Positions 8,094 to 17,124 of a stretch of 64,000 nucleotides of DNA are shown here, piece after piece. Within the stretch, counting starts at the first letter, position 1, and each line of letters begins with the position of its first letter. The stretch is from contig NZ_BMNZ01000004.1 of NCBI RefSeq assembly GCF_014646815.1, forward strand, positions 207,060-271,059, written 5' to 3'. A model generated the notes under the pieces. The model ran no database searches, was not told the origin of the DNA, and worked only from the letters and a program-made list of their open reading frames with translations. Made by a program: the position numbers and the translations under genes. The DNA is from Terrabacter tumescens (GTDB lineage: Bacteria; Actinomycetota; Actinomycetes; Actinomycetales; Dermatophilaceae).

Positions 8094-8969
8094 TCAGGCG
8101 CGGCCGAGGGCGAGGCCGACGGCGAGCAGCAGCGACCACGCGAGCTGGAACTGGCCCGTGCCGGCCAGCGCCGGGATGAGGCCGCGCCCGGTGGCGCGCC
8201 CGACGACGGCCTGCATCGGCCGGATGACGAGGGGCGCGGCCAGCAGGGTCAGCAGCGCCCACGGCGAGGTGAACGAGGCGAGGCCCGTCATCACGAACGC
8301 GACGGCGACGAGCACGACGTAGAAGATCCGGGTGCCGGACTCGCCCATCCGCACCGCGAGCGTGCGCTTGCCGTGCTCGCGGTCGGTCGGGATGTCGCGC
8401 AGGTTGTTGGCGACGAGGATCGCCGAGGCCAGGGCCCCGACGCCGATCGCACCCCACCAGCCGGCCGCGGTCGGCGGCGTCATGGTGGCCATGGTCCCGA
8501 GCGTCGCGACGAGCCCGAAGAAGACGAAGACGAAGACCTCGCCGAGTCCGAGGTAGCCGTACGGGCGCTTGCCCCCGGTGTAGTACCAGGCCGCGACGAT
8601 GGCGGCCGCACCGATCGGGATCATGACCCACAGCCCCGACAGGGCGACGAGCGCGAGCCCCACGAGGCCGGCGAAGAAGAAGCACGCGAAGGCCGCGATC
8701 TTGACCGAGCGGGGAGCGGCGAGGCGCTGGCCGACGAGGCGCACCGGTCCGACGCGCACCTCGTCGGTGCCCCGGATGCCGTCGGAGTAGTCGTTGGCGA
8801 AGTTCACCCCGACCTGCAGGGCCAGGGCGACGACGAGGGCGAGGACGGCATACGCCCAGACGATGTGACCGGTCTGGTAGGCGGCGCCGGTGCCGACGAG
8901 GATGGGGGAGACGGCGGCGGGCAGCGTGCGGGGGCGGGCGCCCTCGATCCACTGGGACAAGGTGGCCAT
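8094..8969 (-). CDS. menA: 1,4-dihydroxy-2-naphthoate polyprenyltransferase
   Basis: This 291-residue integral membrane protein belongs to the UbiA prenyltransferase superfamily. The first Asp-rich motif is NFANDYSDGIRGTD (residues about 55-68) and the second NNLRDIPTDREHGK (about 188-201); both bind the Mg-diphosphate of the prenyl donor. About eight to nine transmembrane helices are visible. MenA condenses DHNA with polyprenyl diphosphate to give demethylmenaquinone, the substrate of MenG at 20293. The prenyl donor may come from the synthase at 38882. Length and both motifs are normal. The small PLDc_N-type gene lies just upstream on the same strand. Confidence 0.95.
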   Translation of the reverse strand: MATLSQWIEGARPRTLPAAVSPILVGTGAAYQTGHIVWAYAVLALVVALALQVGVNFANDYSDGIRGTDEVRVGPVRLVGQRLAAPRSVKIAAFACFFFAGLVGLALVALSGLWVMIPIGAAAIVAAWYYTGGKRPYGYLGLGEVFVFVFFGLVATLGTMATMTPPTAAGWWGAIGVGALASAILVANNLRDIPTDREHGKRTLAVRMGESGTRIFYVVLVAVAFVMTGLASFTSPWALLTLLAAPLVIRPMQAVVGRATGRGLIPALAGTGQFQLAWSLLLAVGLALGRA

Positions 8970-8989
8970 GAGGTTCTGGGGGCGTCCTT

Positions 8990-9274
8990 CTACAGCTTGC
9001 GGAGGAAGTCGGGGTCGTCGTCGGGTCCCAGCGGGCCACGAGGCCCGCGCGGATTCTGCGGGCGGCGACCCGGGCCACGCGGCGCGGGCCCTCCCCGGGC
9101 GCTGGCGCGACCGGTGAGCAGCCAGCCGACGGGGCCGAGGACGGGCACGAGCACGGCGACGAGCCAGACCGGCTTGGGCATGGTCCGCACGACGCGGCGG
9201 TCGGTCTGCACGCAGTCGACGAAGGCGTAGATCGAGGCGAACACCACGAGGGCGACGAGCACGACGCGCAGCAC
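8990..9274 (-). CDS. Small membrane protein with PLD-nuclease N-terminal-like domain
   Basis: The preferred start is GTG at 9272-9274, preceded at five bases by a strong AAGGAGG ribosome site; an upstream in-frame ATG at 9304 would place that site inside the gene. The 94-residue product has two hydrophobic helices (about 2-20 and 33-52) with the VWLVAVLVPVLGPVGWLL pattern of the PLDc_N family and a Pro/Arg/Gly-rich cytoplasmic tail. Such proteins are common in actinobacteria near menA. Function is unknown. Confidence 0.75.
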   Translation of the reverse strand: MLRVVLVALVVFASIYAFVDCVQTDRRVVRTMPKPVWLVAVLVPVLGPVGWLLTGRASARGGPAPRGPGRRPQNPRGPRGPLGPDDDPDFLRKL

Positions 9275-9321
9275 GGCGACCTCCTTCGACGAGCGTGGGA
9301 ACACCCTTATCTTGCCACCGC

Positions 9322-10515
9322 TCAGGCGCGGTCCTGCACGGTGCGTCGGATCGCGGCCCGATCGGGCTTGCCCGGCCCGCGCTGCGGGATCGCGGGGAGC
9401 ACGAGGACCCGACGTGGCAGCGCAGCGTCGGGGAGGATGCCGCGCAGCCGGTCGCGCACCTCGCGCGTGGTGAGGTGGGCGGTTGGGTCCGCGAGCGTCA
9501 CTGCGGCACAGACGGACTCACCCCACTCGGGGTCGGGCACGCCGATGACGACGACGTCGAGGACCTCGTCGAGGTGCCGGCTCATGGCGTCCTCGACGAC
9601 ACCCGGGTTGATCTTGAGGCCGCCGGTGTTGATGACGTCGTCGGCACGGCCGTCGATGACGAGCAGGCCCTCGTCGTCGAAGTGGCCGAGGTCATCGGTG
9701 CGGAACCACCGGACGCCGTCGGGGTCGACGGTGAACGCGTCCCGGCTGAGGCCCGGCTCACCGAGGTAGCCGTGCGCCACGGTGTCGCCGCCGAGGACGA
9801 CGTGCCGGTCGTTGTCGACGTGGACCCGGCTGACCGGCAGGGGGATGCCGTCGTAGACGCAGCCCCCGGCCGTCTCGCTCATGCCGTAGGTGAGGCTGAG
9901 GACCACCCCGAGCGCCCGCGCCTTCTCGACGAGCGCGGCCGGCGTGGCGGCGCCGCCGACGAGCACGCCGTCGAAGGTGCGCAGGGCCGCCAGCCCTGCC
10001 TCGTCGTCGACGAGCCGGGCGAGCTGCGTGGGCACGAGAGCGGTGTAGCGGCGCGCGGCCGCGGCCGTCGGGTGCACCCGGGCGGCGGCGTCGGCGAACC
10101 CCCCGGCCGAGAAGCCCTCGCGCAGGTCGAGCACGACCGGCGTGACCCCGGCCGCGATCGAGCGGAGCAGCACCTGGATGCCGGCGATGTGGTGGGCCGG
10201 CATGGCGAGCAGCCACGCGCCGCTGCCGCCCAGGATCTGGTGGGTGGCCCACGCCGAGCGTTCGAGCGCGTCGGCCGACAGCAGGGCGCGCTTGGGACGG
10301 CCGGTCGAGCCGGACGTGCCGATCGCGAGGGCGAGCCCGTCGGGCAGCTCGCCCGGGTCGTGGGCGGGCACCGACGGCACGGACGGCGGCTGGGCGTCGG
10401 CGGCATACGGCAGCACGGGGGAGCGGCCGGTCAGGGCCGCCTCGAGGTCGGGCAGCACGTCGAGGACGGCGGGTCCGGCGGGGATCGCCAGTGGACGGGG
10501 GGACGACGCGGCCAT
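9322..10515 (-). CDS. menE: o-Succinylbenzoate--CoA ligase
   Basis: This 397-residue member of the ANL adenylate-forming superfamily has the P-loop-like motif IGTSGSTGRPKRALL (residues about 69-83), the YGMSETAGG motif (about 189-197), the hinge-region GRADDVINTGG (about 290-300) and a C-terminal catalytic lysine in GPGKPDRAAIRR. MenE activates o-succinylbenzoate with ATP and CoA for ring closure by MenB. At 397 residues it is the short actinobacterial form. Its ATG overlaps the stop of the upstream MFS gene by one base, so the two are co-translated. Confidence 0.9.
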   Translation of the reverse strand: MAASSPRPLAIPAGPAVLDVLPDLEAALTGRSPVLPYAADAQPPSVPSVPAHDPGELPDGLALAIGTSGSTGRPKRALLSADALERSAWATHQILGGSGAWLLAMPAHHIAGIQVLLRSIAAGVTPVVLDLREGFSAGGFADAAARVHPTAAAARRYTALVPTQLARLVDDEAGLAALRTFDGVLVGGAATPAALVEKARALGVVLSLTYGMSETAGGCVYDGIPLPVSRVHVDNDRHVVLGGDTVAHGYLGEPGLSRDAFTVDPDGVRWFRTDDLGHFDDEGLLVIDGRADDVINTGGLKINPGVVEDAMSRHLDEVLDVVVIGVPDPEWGESVCAAVTLADPTAHLTTREVRDRLRGILPDAALPRRVLVLPAIPQRGPGKPDRAAIRRTVQDRA

Positions 10516-12113
10516 CAGGCGGGTCTCGCTCTCGGTCGTGCGGTGGGGGCGGCGCGTCGGCGCTGCCGGGCCGCCATGGCGACGGTCCAGACGAGCACGA
10601 CGGCGCAGACGGGGAAGCCGACGTAGGGGTTGAGGGGAAGCACGATGCCGAGCGCGCCGCCGACGACCCACAGCACCTGGAGCATCGTCTCGGACCAGGC
10701 GAAGACCGACGTTCGGACGTTCTCGGGGACCTCGCGCTGCACGAGCGCGTCGAAGCAGAGCTTGGACAGCTGCGCCGACAGGCCCTGGACGAAGCCGAGC
10801 AGCGCGAGGGTCCACACGCCGTACCAGATGCCGGTCGCGATGCAGCAGACCGTCGCGGCGAGCACCGACAGCATGGCGATGCGCTCGGGCCGCTGGTCGC
10901 GCACGACGTTGCCGACGACGCTGCCGAGGCCGTTGCCGATCCCGATGGCCACGGCGATGATCGCGAGCACGACCTCGCCGCGGATGCCGTCGATGGGGTG
11001 CTCCTTGGCGAGGAACGCCATGAAGAGGATGAGGAAGCCGGTCAGCACTCGGGTGCCGCCGGTCGACCACATGGCGTGCATGACGGGCCACGGGATCGCC
11101 TGCTTGCGCCGGCGGAAGCGCCCGAACGGGCCGAGGGAGTCGACCGTGAGCGCGTCGTCACCCGATGGCGTATGCCGTCTCGCGGGGGAGTCGGACCACC
11201 CGCGCTGGGTGCCGCGGAGCGAGCTCGCAGGCGGCGCGCTCGCGGTGGCGCCCTCGCCGGCGCCGCGCACGGGGATGGGAGTCGTGTCCTCGATGGACAC
11301 CTCGCCGAGGGAGGAGTCGACGCGGGCGGGCAGCCGGATGGCCTGCACAGTGCCGACGACGAAGACGACGAAGGCGAGCCGCAGGGCCCAGGCCGGACCG
11401 GCGAGCATGGCCCCGGCGCCGAGGGCGCCACCGGCGACGGCGCCGACGACGCCGGCCATGGAGACGCGCGAGTTCGCCTTGACGAGAGTGGTGCCCGGCG
11501 GCAGGAGGCGGGGCACGGCCGCGGCTCGCGTGATCGTGTAGGCGCGGGAGGCGACGAGGCAGCCGAGGGCGGCGGGGAAGAGCCAGCTGCTGTCGTTGTT
11601 GATGGCCTCGCCGAGCACCCAGCAGAGGAAGGCCCGCAGGGCGAGGGTCGTGCCGATGGCCCAGCGCCGGCCGTGGGAGAAGCGGTCGAGCAGCGGCCCG
11701 ATGAGCGGCGCGACGAGGACGAACGGGACCATCGTCAGCAGCAGGAAGGTCGCGACGTCGCTGCGGGCCTGCGCGGTCTGGGGGTTGAAGAAGAGGGTGC
11801 CGGCCAGGGCCAGCGTCATGATCGTGTCGCCCGCGGTGTTGCTCGCGTGCAGCTCGGTGACGCGGGCCAGCCCGCTCTCGCCGGCCCCGCCGGAGTGGGT
11901 GTACGCGTGGGCCTTGGCGGCGGCGAAGCGCCCCGAGCGCGCGGTGAGGCGTGCCGTACCGGTGGCGGCGCGCCCGAGTCCGCGCCCGACGGCACGGGTC
12001 GCGTTGGCCGCGGTGGTGCGCGGCGGCTGGCGGAAGTCCGCGGGCCGGCCGCCCTCCGGGACGTCGGGCCCGCCGGCGGCAGCGCTGGCGCGGCGGTCGT
12101 CGCTCGGTTCCAC
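10515..12113 (-). CDS. MFS transporter, coupled to menE
   Basis: The protein has 532 residues if the GTG at 12111-12113 is used (frame open upstream, but repetitive there). A roughly 95-residue soluble N-terminus precedes two halves of a major facilitator fold, with a long basic, low-complexity central loop (about residues 290-350). The motif-A-like segment PLLDRFSHGRRWA is visible in the first half. It resembles actinobacterial MFS proteins annotated only as transporters; the substrate is unknown. Translational coupling to menE (TGATG) is notable but gives no direct function. Divergent from the hydrolase gene at 12299. Confidence 0.75.
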   Translation of the reverse strand: MEPSDDRRASAAAGGPDVPEGGRPADFRQPPRTTAANATRAVGRGLGRAATGTARLTARSGRFAAAKAHAYTHSGGAGESGLARVTELHASNTAGDTIMTLALAGTLFFNPQTAQARSDVATFLLLTMVPFVLVAPLIGPLLDRFSHGRRWAIGTTLALRAFLCWVLGEAINNDSSWLFPAALGCLVASRAYTITRAAAVPRLLPPGTTLVKANSRVSMAGVVGAVAGGALGAGAMLAGPAWALRLAFVVFVVGTVQAIRLPARVDSSLGEVSIEDTTPIPVRGAGEGATASAPPASSLRGTQRGWSDSPARRHTPSGDDALTVDSLGPFGRFRRRKQAIPWPVMHAMWSTGGTRVLTGFLILFMAFLAKEHPIDGIRGEVVLAIIAVAIGIGNGLGSVVGNVVRDQRPERIAMLSVLAATVCCIATGIWYGVWTLALLGFVQGLSAQLSKLCFDALVQREVPENVRTSVFAWSETMLQVLWVVGGALGIVLPLNPYVGFPVCAVVLVWTVAMAARQRRRAAPTARPRARPA

Positions 12114-12164
12114 CCCAACATCCTGCCTTGTCCGGGTGTCCCGGGTGCGACCGACACCGGCTTC

Positions 12165-12238
12165 CGCGCGGGTCCGCGCAGGTCCGCGCAGGTCGCCGCA
12201 GGTCCGCTGCATGTCCCGCTGCAGGTCCCGCGTCCAGC
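12165..12238. repeat. Degenerate short tandem repeat in a divergent promoter region
   Basis: GGTCCGCGCA occurs three times in a row and is followed by diverged copies (GGTCGCCGCA, GGTCCGCTGC, GTCCCGCTGCAG). It lies between the MFS and hydrolase starts. No gene is seen in 12114-12298. Confidence 0.6.
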
Positions 12239-12286
12239 CCGCGGAATGCCGGCGTCCTCGGGCACCGCTGGCCCTGCCCGCGTGGT

Positions 12287-12292
12287 TAGTCT
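12287..12292 (+). promoter_or_regulatory. Candidate -10 of a leaderless transcript
   Basis: TAGTCT ends six bases before the GTG start at 12299. No ribosome site is visible, so a leaderless message is likely. The -35 region is weak. Confidence 0.4.
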
Positions 12293-12298
12293 CGGGAC

Positions 12299-13273
12299 GT
12301 GACGAGCGTGCCGGACGAGGAGGTGCTCGGCCCCGACCGGGCAGGCCGCCGCCCGCGGGCCCGCTTCGCCGTCGCGCTCGGGATCCTCTGGCTCGTCGTG
12401 CCGCTCGTGCTCTTCCTCCTCGACCGGTCGGTCCTGCTCGCCGGCAACCCCGCGCAGGTCATTGCGCTCGCGGCGAGCGGGCTCATCGGCGTCGTCCTCC
12501 TCGCCCGGGACCGCGGCGACGAGCCGCGTGAGGCGCACCACCGCGCCTGGGTGCGCGTCGTCGGCCGAGGTGTCGGCGTGCTCCTCACCCTCGTCGTGCT
12601 CGGGGCGCTCGTCTGGCTCCGCCCCTTCGCGGCGACCCCGGCAGCAGCGGCCTCCGTGTCGGGCGGCGCCGGGGTCCGCATCACGGATGCCCCGGCCCAC
12701 ATCGTCATCACCCCGACGAGCGGCACGCCCACCCGGGGGCTGATCTTCCAGCCCGGTGCCCGGGTCGACCCCCGCGCCTACGTGCCGATGCTGACGCAGG
12801 TCAGCCGGCAGGGCATCCTCGTCGTCGTCGTCAAGCAGCCCTTCAACATCGGTTTCCTCGCCATGACGGCCCCGCACGCCTTCATCGACTGCCACCCCGA
12901 GGTCACCTCGTGGGCCATCGGCGGGCACAGCCTCGGCGGCGTCGTCGCGGCGACCTTCGCCCACGACCACCCCGGCGTCGTCAAGGGCCTCGTGCTCTGG
13001 GCGTCGTATCCGGTCGGCTCGCTCGCCGACCACACCGACCTCGCGGTCGCGTCGGTCAGTGGCACCCGTGACGGGTTCACGACCCCGGCCGACGTGCAGG
13101 CGAGCCGGTCGCTTCTCCCCGGCGACACGGCATACACCGCAGTCGCGGGGGCGGTGCACTCCTTCTTCGGTGACTACGGCGAGCAGCCCGGCGACGGCAC
13201 CCCGACGGTCGACCGGGCCACGGCCCAGCGCCAGATCGTCGACGCGACCGTCGCGCTGCTCGACGGGATGTGA
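12299..13273 (+). CDS. Membrane-anchored alpha/beta hydrolase
   Basis: This 324-residue protein has three N-terminal hydrophobic segments (about residues 24-44, 50-66 and 86-104), then an extracytoplasmic alpha/beta-hydrolase domain with the nucleophile elbow IGGHSLGGVVA (about 204-214), an acid region around SVSGTRDGF and a late histidine (GAVHSFFGDYG, about 288-298). It fits the alpha/beta-hydrolase_5 type. The substrate is unknown. It converges on menB. MenH, the missing pathway step, is also an alpha/beta hydrolase, but this protein is anchored and apparently faces outward, so I do not call it MenH. Confidence 0.75.
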   Translation: MTSVPDEEVLGPDRAGRRPRARFAVALGILWLVVPLVLFLLDRSVLLAGNPAQVIALAASGLIGVVLLARDRGDEPREAHHRAWVRVVGRGVGVLLTLVVLGALVWLRPFAATPAAAASVSGGAGVRITDAPAHIVITPTSGTPTRGLIFQPGARVDPRAYVPMLTQVSRQGILVVVVKQPFNIGFLAMTAPHAFIDCHPEVTSWAIGGHSLGGVVAATFAHDHPGVVKGLVLWASYPVGSLADHTDLAVASVSGTRDGFTTPADVQASRSLLPGDTAYTAVAGAVHSFFGDYGEQPGDGTPTVDRATAQRQIVDATVALLDGM

Positions 13274-13305
13274 CGGCTCAGAAGTATCAGCTCAGGAGTA
13301 CCGGC

Positions 13306-14265
<960 letters not shown>

Positions 14266-14271
14266 GGACCG

Positions 14272-14293
14272 ACCCTATCGGCGGGGCTAGGGT
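14272..14293. promoter_or_regulatory. Back-to-back -10 boxes of menB and the Nudix gene
   Basis: TAGGGT on the minus strand (14277-14272) lies six bases before the menB GTG, and TAGGGT on the plus strand (14288-14293) lies seven bases before the Nudix ATG. Both genes lack ribosome sites, so both messages are probably leaderless and the two RNA polymerases would compete in the same 35 bases. Confidence 0.45.
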
Positions 14294-14300
14294 CGGCCGT

Positions 14301-14807
14301 ATGCCGATCCCTCCCTACGTCTCCCACCTGCGCACCATGGTCGGCACCGAGCTGCTGTGGATGCCCGGGGTCACGGCCGTCGTGCTGCGCGAGGTGGCGG
14401 GGGGTGCCCAAGAGGTGCTCCTCGTGCGGCGCAGCGACAACGGAGAGTGGACCCCGGTCACCGGGATCGTCGACCCGGGTGAGGACCCGCACGTCACCGC
14501 GACCCGCGAGGTCGAGGAGGAGGCGTGCGTCGTCGCCGAGGTCGAGCGCCTCGTCTGGGTGTCGGCGAGCGGCGTCGTGACGCACCTCAACGGCGATCTC
14601 GGGCAGTACCTCGACCACACCTTCCGCTGCCGCTGGGTCTCGGGGGAGCCGCGGCCCGGTGACGACGAGTCGACCGACGCGCGCTGGTTCCCGCTCGACG
14701 CGCTGCCGCAGATGCGCCAGGTCTTCCGCGACCGCATCGCGATCGCCGTCGACAACCCCGCAGACGTCGTCCTCGGTCCGGTCGCCTCGGGCGCGCGCGG
14801 GGCATGA
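14301..14807 (+). CDS. Nudix hydrolase
   Basis: This 168-residue protein has a Nudix box close to consensus at residues about 55-78: GIVDPGE, seven residues, then REVEEEA, with Ala in place of the usual final Gly. The Glu residues that bind metal are present. Nudix enzymes cleave nucleoside diphosphates linked to another moiety; the substrate cannot be read from sequence. The ATG is embedded in a GTATGCCG octamer. Divergent from menB. Confidence 0.85.
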   Translation: MPIPPYVSHLRTMVGTELLWMPGVTAVVLREVAGGAQEVLLVRRSDNGEWTPVTGIVDPGEDPHVTATREVEEEACVVAEVERLVWVSASGVVTHLNGDLGQYLDHTFRCRWVSGEPRPGDDESTDARWFPLDALPQMRQVFRDRIAIAVDNPADVVLGPVASGARGA

Positions 14808-14919
14808 CATCTGTCAGGGGGAGGTGCTGACAGAGGGGCCGGGTCGCCGGGCTCGCGCGCTCCTACCGTCGAGGGAGCAGACGGGGCACCCGCCCCGCAC
14901 CCGTCCCCAGGAGGCACCC

Positions 14920-15174
14920 GTGTCCGCACCTCGTTGGTTCATCGCCGCCGGCATCGCGCTCATCGCCATGGCGCTCGGCCCCGCCGGCCACGGGCTGTGG
15001 TGGCTCGTCGGCCTCACCTTCGCCTTCGGCAGCTGGGGGCGCTACGGCTGCGGGCCGGGTGCACGCCACCGCCGCGACGCCGTCGGCGCGGGCGACCCGG
15101 TCGCGCCGGCCCCGGCGCCCGTACCGGTCCCCGACCCGAGCCGCGACCGGCACGAGGCCTTCCCGGCCCGCTGA
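14920..15174 (+). CDS. Small hypothetical membrane protein
   Basis: A GTG at 14920 is preceded by AGGAGG at a good distance. The 84-residue product has two closely spaced hydrophobic segments (about residues 5-21 and 26-40), a Gly/Arg-rich turn and a Pro/Ala-rich C-terminus. I recognise no family. The strong ribosome site and high third-position GC support it as real. Confidence 0.6.
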   Translation: MSAPRWFIAAGIALIAMALGPAGHGLWWLVGLTFAFGSWGRYGCGPGARHRRDAVGAGDPVAPAPAPVPVPDPSRDRHEAFPAR

Positions 15175-15227
15175 GCGGGTCCCCGGTCACCGGTCACCGG
15201 TGACGCGTCGTCGGTGATGATGGGGGC

Positions 15228-16232
15228 ATGACGACGCTGCCGCCGGTCGACGACCTCCTCTCGGGTGCCCACGTCGTCTCGCTGCCGATGCGGGTCCGCT
15301 TCCGCGGGGTCGACGTGCGCGAGGCCCTGCTGATCGAGGGTCCCTCGGGCTGGGGCGAGTTCAGCCCCTTCGTCGAGTACGCCGACGCCGAGTCCGCGCG
15401 ATGGCTCGCCGCCGGCATCGAGGCCGCGTATGCCGTGTGGCCGGCCCCCGTGCGCACCGCCGTGTCCGTCAACGCGACCGTCCCCGCCGTCGGTCCGGAC
15501 CGCGTGCCGGAGGTGCTCGCCCGGTTCGACGGGTGCACGACCGCGAAGGTCAAGGTCGCCGAGAAGGGCCAGTCCCTCGACGACGACGTCGACCGCGTGG
15601 CCGCCGTCCGGTCCGCGATGGGGGCCGGGGCGCACGTGCGCATCGACGCGAACGGCGGCTGGGACGTCGCCACGGCCACGGAGGCACTGAGGAGGCTGGC
15701 GGCATACCACCTCGAGTACGCCGAGCAGCCCTGCGCCACGGTCGAGGAGCTCGTCGAGCTGCGGACCGCCCTGGCGCGCAACGGGATCGACGTCCCCATC
15801 GCAGCCGACGAGTCGATCCGCAAGGCCGAGGACCCGGTCCGGGTCGCGCGGCTCGGCGCGGCCGACGTCGTCGTCGTCAAGGTCGCCCCGCTCGGCGGTG
15901 TGGCGGCCGCGCTCGAGGTCGTCGAGGCGTGCGGGCTCCCTGCCGTCGTGTCCTCGGCCCTCGACACGAGCGTCGGCATCGCGGCCGGTGTCGCCCTCGC
16001 GGCGGCGCTGCCCTCGCTCGACCACGCCTGCGGGCTCGGCACCGTCGGACTCTTCGAACGCGACGTCTCGGCGACGCCGTGGCGGCCCGCGGGCGGGCTG
16101 CTGACGGTCGGCCGCGCCGTGCCCGACCCCGCGACCCTCGAGGCGCTCGCCGCCCCGGCCGACCGGCAGCGGTGGTGGCGTGACCGGCTCGTCCGCTGCC
16201 ACGCGGTGCTCGCCGCCGGGAGTCCGCGGTGA
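15228..16232 (+). CDS. menC: o-Succinylbenzoate synthase
   Basis: This 334-residue enolase-superfamily enzyme shows the catalytic lysine motif TAKVKVAEKG (residues about 105-114), three metal ligands in RIDANGGW (about 139-146), YAEQP (about 165-169) and AADESI (about 190-195), and the second lysine in VVVKVAPLGG (about 214-223). MenC dehydrates SHCHC to o-succinylbenzoate, the MenE substrate. The start is ATG at 15228. Its stop overlaps the next gene by four bases (GTGA). Confidence 0.92.
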   Translation: MTTLPPVDDLLSGAHVVSLPMRVRFRGVDVREALLIEGPSGWGEFSPFVEYADAESARWLAAGIEAAYAVWPAPVRTAVSVNATVPAVGPDRVPEVLARFDGCTTAKVKVAEKGQSLDDDVDRVAAVRSAMGAGAHVRIDANGGWDVATATEALRRLAAYHLEYAEQPCATVEELVELRTALARNGIDVPIAADESIRKAEDPVRVARLGAADVVVVKVAPLGGVAAALEVVEACGLPAVVSSALDTSVGIAAGVALAAALPSLDHACGLGTVGLFERDVSATPWRPAGGLLTVGRAVPDPATLEALAAPADRQRWWRDRLVRCHAVLAAGSPR

Positions 16233-16993
16233 TCAAGGCCTGCCTCAACGGCGACCGCACCCGACGCCAGCACCCGCGTGTGCCGCAGACGCCCGACGAG
16301 CTCGCACGGGCCGCGGCCGATGCGGTGGCGGCCGGCGCGTTCATGGTGCACGTGCACCCCCGGGACGACTCGGGTCGCGAGACCCTCGAGACCCGGCACG
16401 TCGTCGAGGCCGTCACTGCGATCAGGGCCGCGACACCGGGACTGCGCGTCGGCCTGAGCACCCGCGACGGCATCGTCGACAGTGCCCGGCGCAAGCTCGC
16501 CCACGTCTCCGAGTGGCCGTCGCCCGACCTCGGCGGACCGGACTGCGCCAGCGTCAACTGGCACGAGGACGGCGCTGTCGAGATCGCGGCTGCACTGCGC
16601 GACAACGGGATCGGGGTCGAGGCCGGCATCTGGACGCCGCAGGCCGCCAGCAGCTTCGTCGCCACCGGCTGGCCCTGGCAGGTCGAGCGGGTGCTCGTCG
16701 AGCTCATCCCCGGCGTCACACCCGGCTCCGACGGGCCTTGGGCTGCCGAGCGGATCCTCGCGGCGCTCGGGATGTCGCCGGTGCCCGTCCTCGTGCACGG
16801 CGAGGAGCGGTGGACCTGGCCGGTGCTGCGCTGGGCGCAGGCGGCCGGCTACGACGTGCGCATCGGCCTCGAGGACACCCGCCTGATGCCGGACGGCAGG
16901 GAGGCCCGCGACAACGCGGCGCTCGTCGCCGCAGCCGTCCGTTCCGAGCCGAGCACGCCCTCGCGCTGGCCGGTCCCCGACGCCCCCGGCTGA
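16229..16993 (+). CDS. BKACE-family (DUF849) beta-keto acid cleavage enzyme-like protein
   Basis: This 254-residue TIM-barrel protein has the N-terminal IKACLNGDRTR motif and the metal-binding HVHPRD motif (residues about 40-45) of the BKACE/DUF849 family, Zn enzymes that cleave a beta-keto acid using acetyl-CoA. It is somewhat shorter than the roughly 270-310 residues I expect. It is translationally coupled to menC (GTGA) and lies between menC and menD, the place where mycobacteria carry the menH-like gene. A role in menaquinone synthesis is possible but unproven; it may simply be an accessory keto-acid enzyme. Confidence 0.8.
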   Translation: MIKACLNGDRTRRQHPRVPQTPDELARAAADAVAAGAFMVHVHPRDDSGRETLETRHVVEAVTAIRAATPGLRVGLSTRDGIVDSARRKLAHVSEWPSPDLGGPDCASVNWHEDGAVEIAAALRDNGIGVEAGIWTPQAASSFVATGWPWQVERVLVELIPGVTPGSDGPWAAERILAALGMSPVPVLVHGEERWTWPVLRWAQAAGYDVRIGLEDTRLMPDGREARDNAALVAAAVRSEPSTPSRWPVPDAPG

Positions 16994-16995
16994 GC

Positions 16996-17109
16996 GTGCG
17001 GCACGCCTCGCCCGACTACGAGGCCTGGCAGATCACCGGACCGGCCGGCGAGCGCATCGTCTGCATGCCCGGTGGGGAGCTGGCGAGCTGGCCCGGCTCC
17101 GGCGCCTGA
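16996..17109 (+). pseudogene. Possible C-terminal gene remnant
   Basis: A 37-codon GTG-initiated frame follows the BKACE gene by two bases. Its product contains YEAWQITGPAGERIVCMPGG, which reads like the conserved C-terminus of a small actinobacterial protein family rather than random sequence. No N-terminal part is present, so it is either a remnant or a very short protein. It ends 15 bases before the convergent menD stop. Confidence 0.35.
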
Positions 17110-17124
17110 CCCGTCGTCGACGTC

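Noticed and set aside
8990..9304. Start of the PLDc_N-type gene at the ATG at 9304
   Set aside because: A strong AAGGAGG site sits between that ATG and the GTG at 9274, so the shorter form is better supported.
12299..13273. The alpha/beta hydrolase as MenH
   Set aside because: It has three N-terminal membrane segments and a domain apparently on the outer face, whereas MenH is a soluble cytoplasmic enzyme; only the generic GHSLGG elbow is shared.
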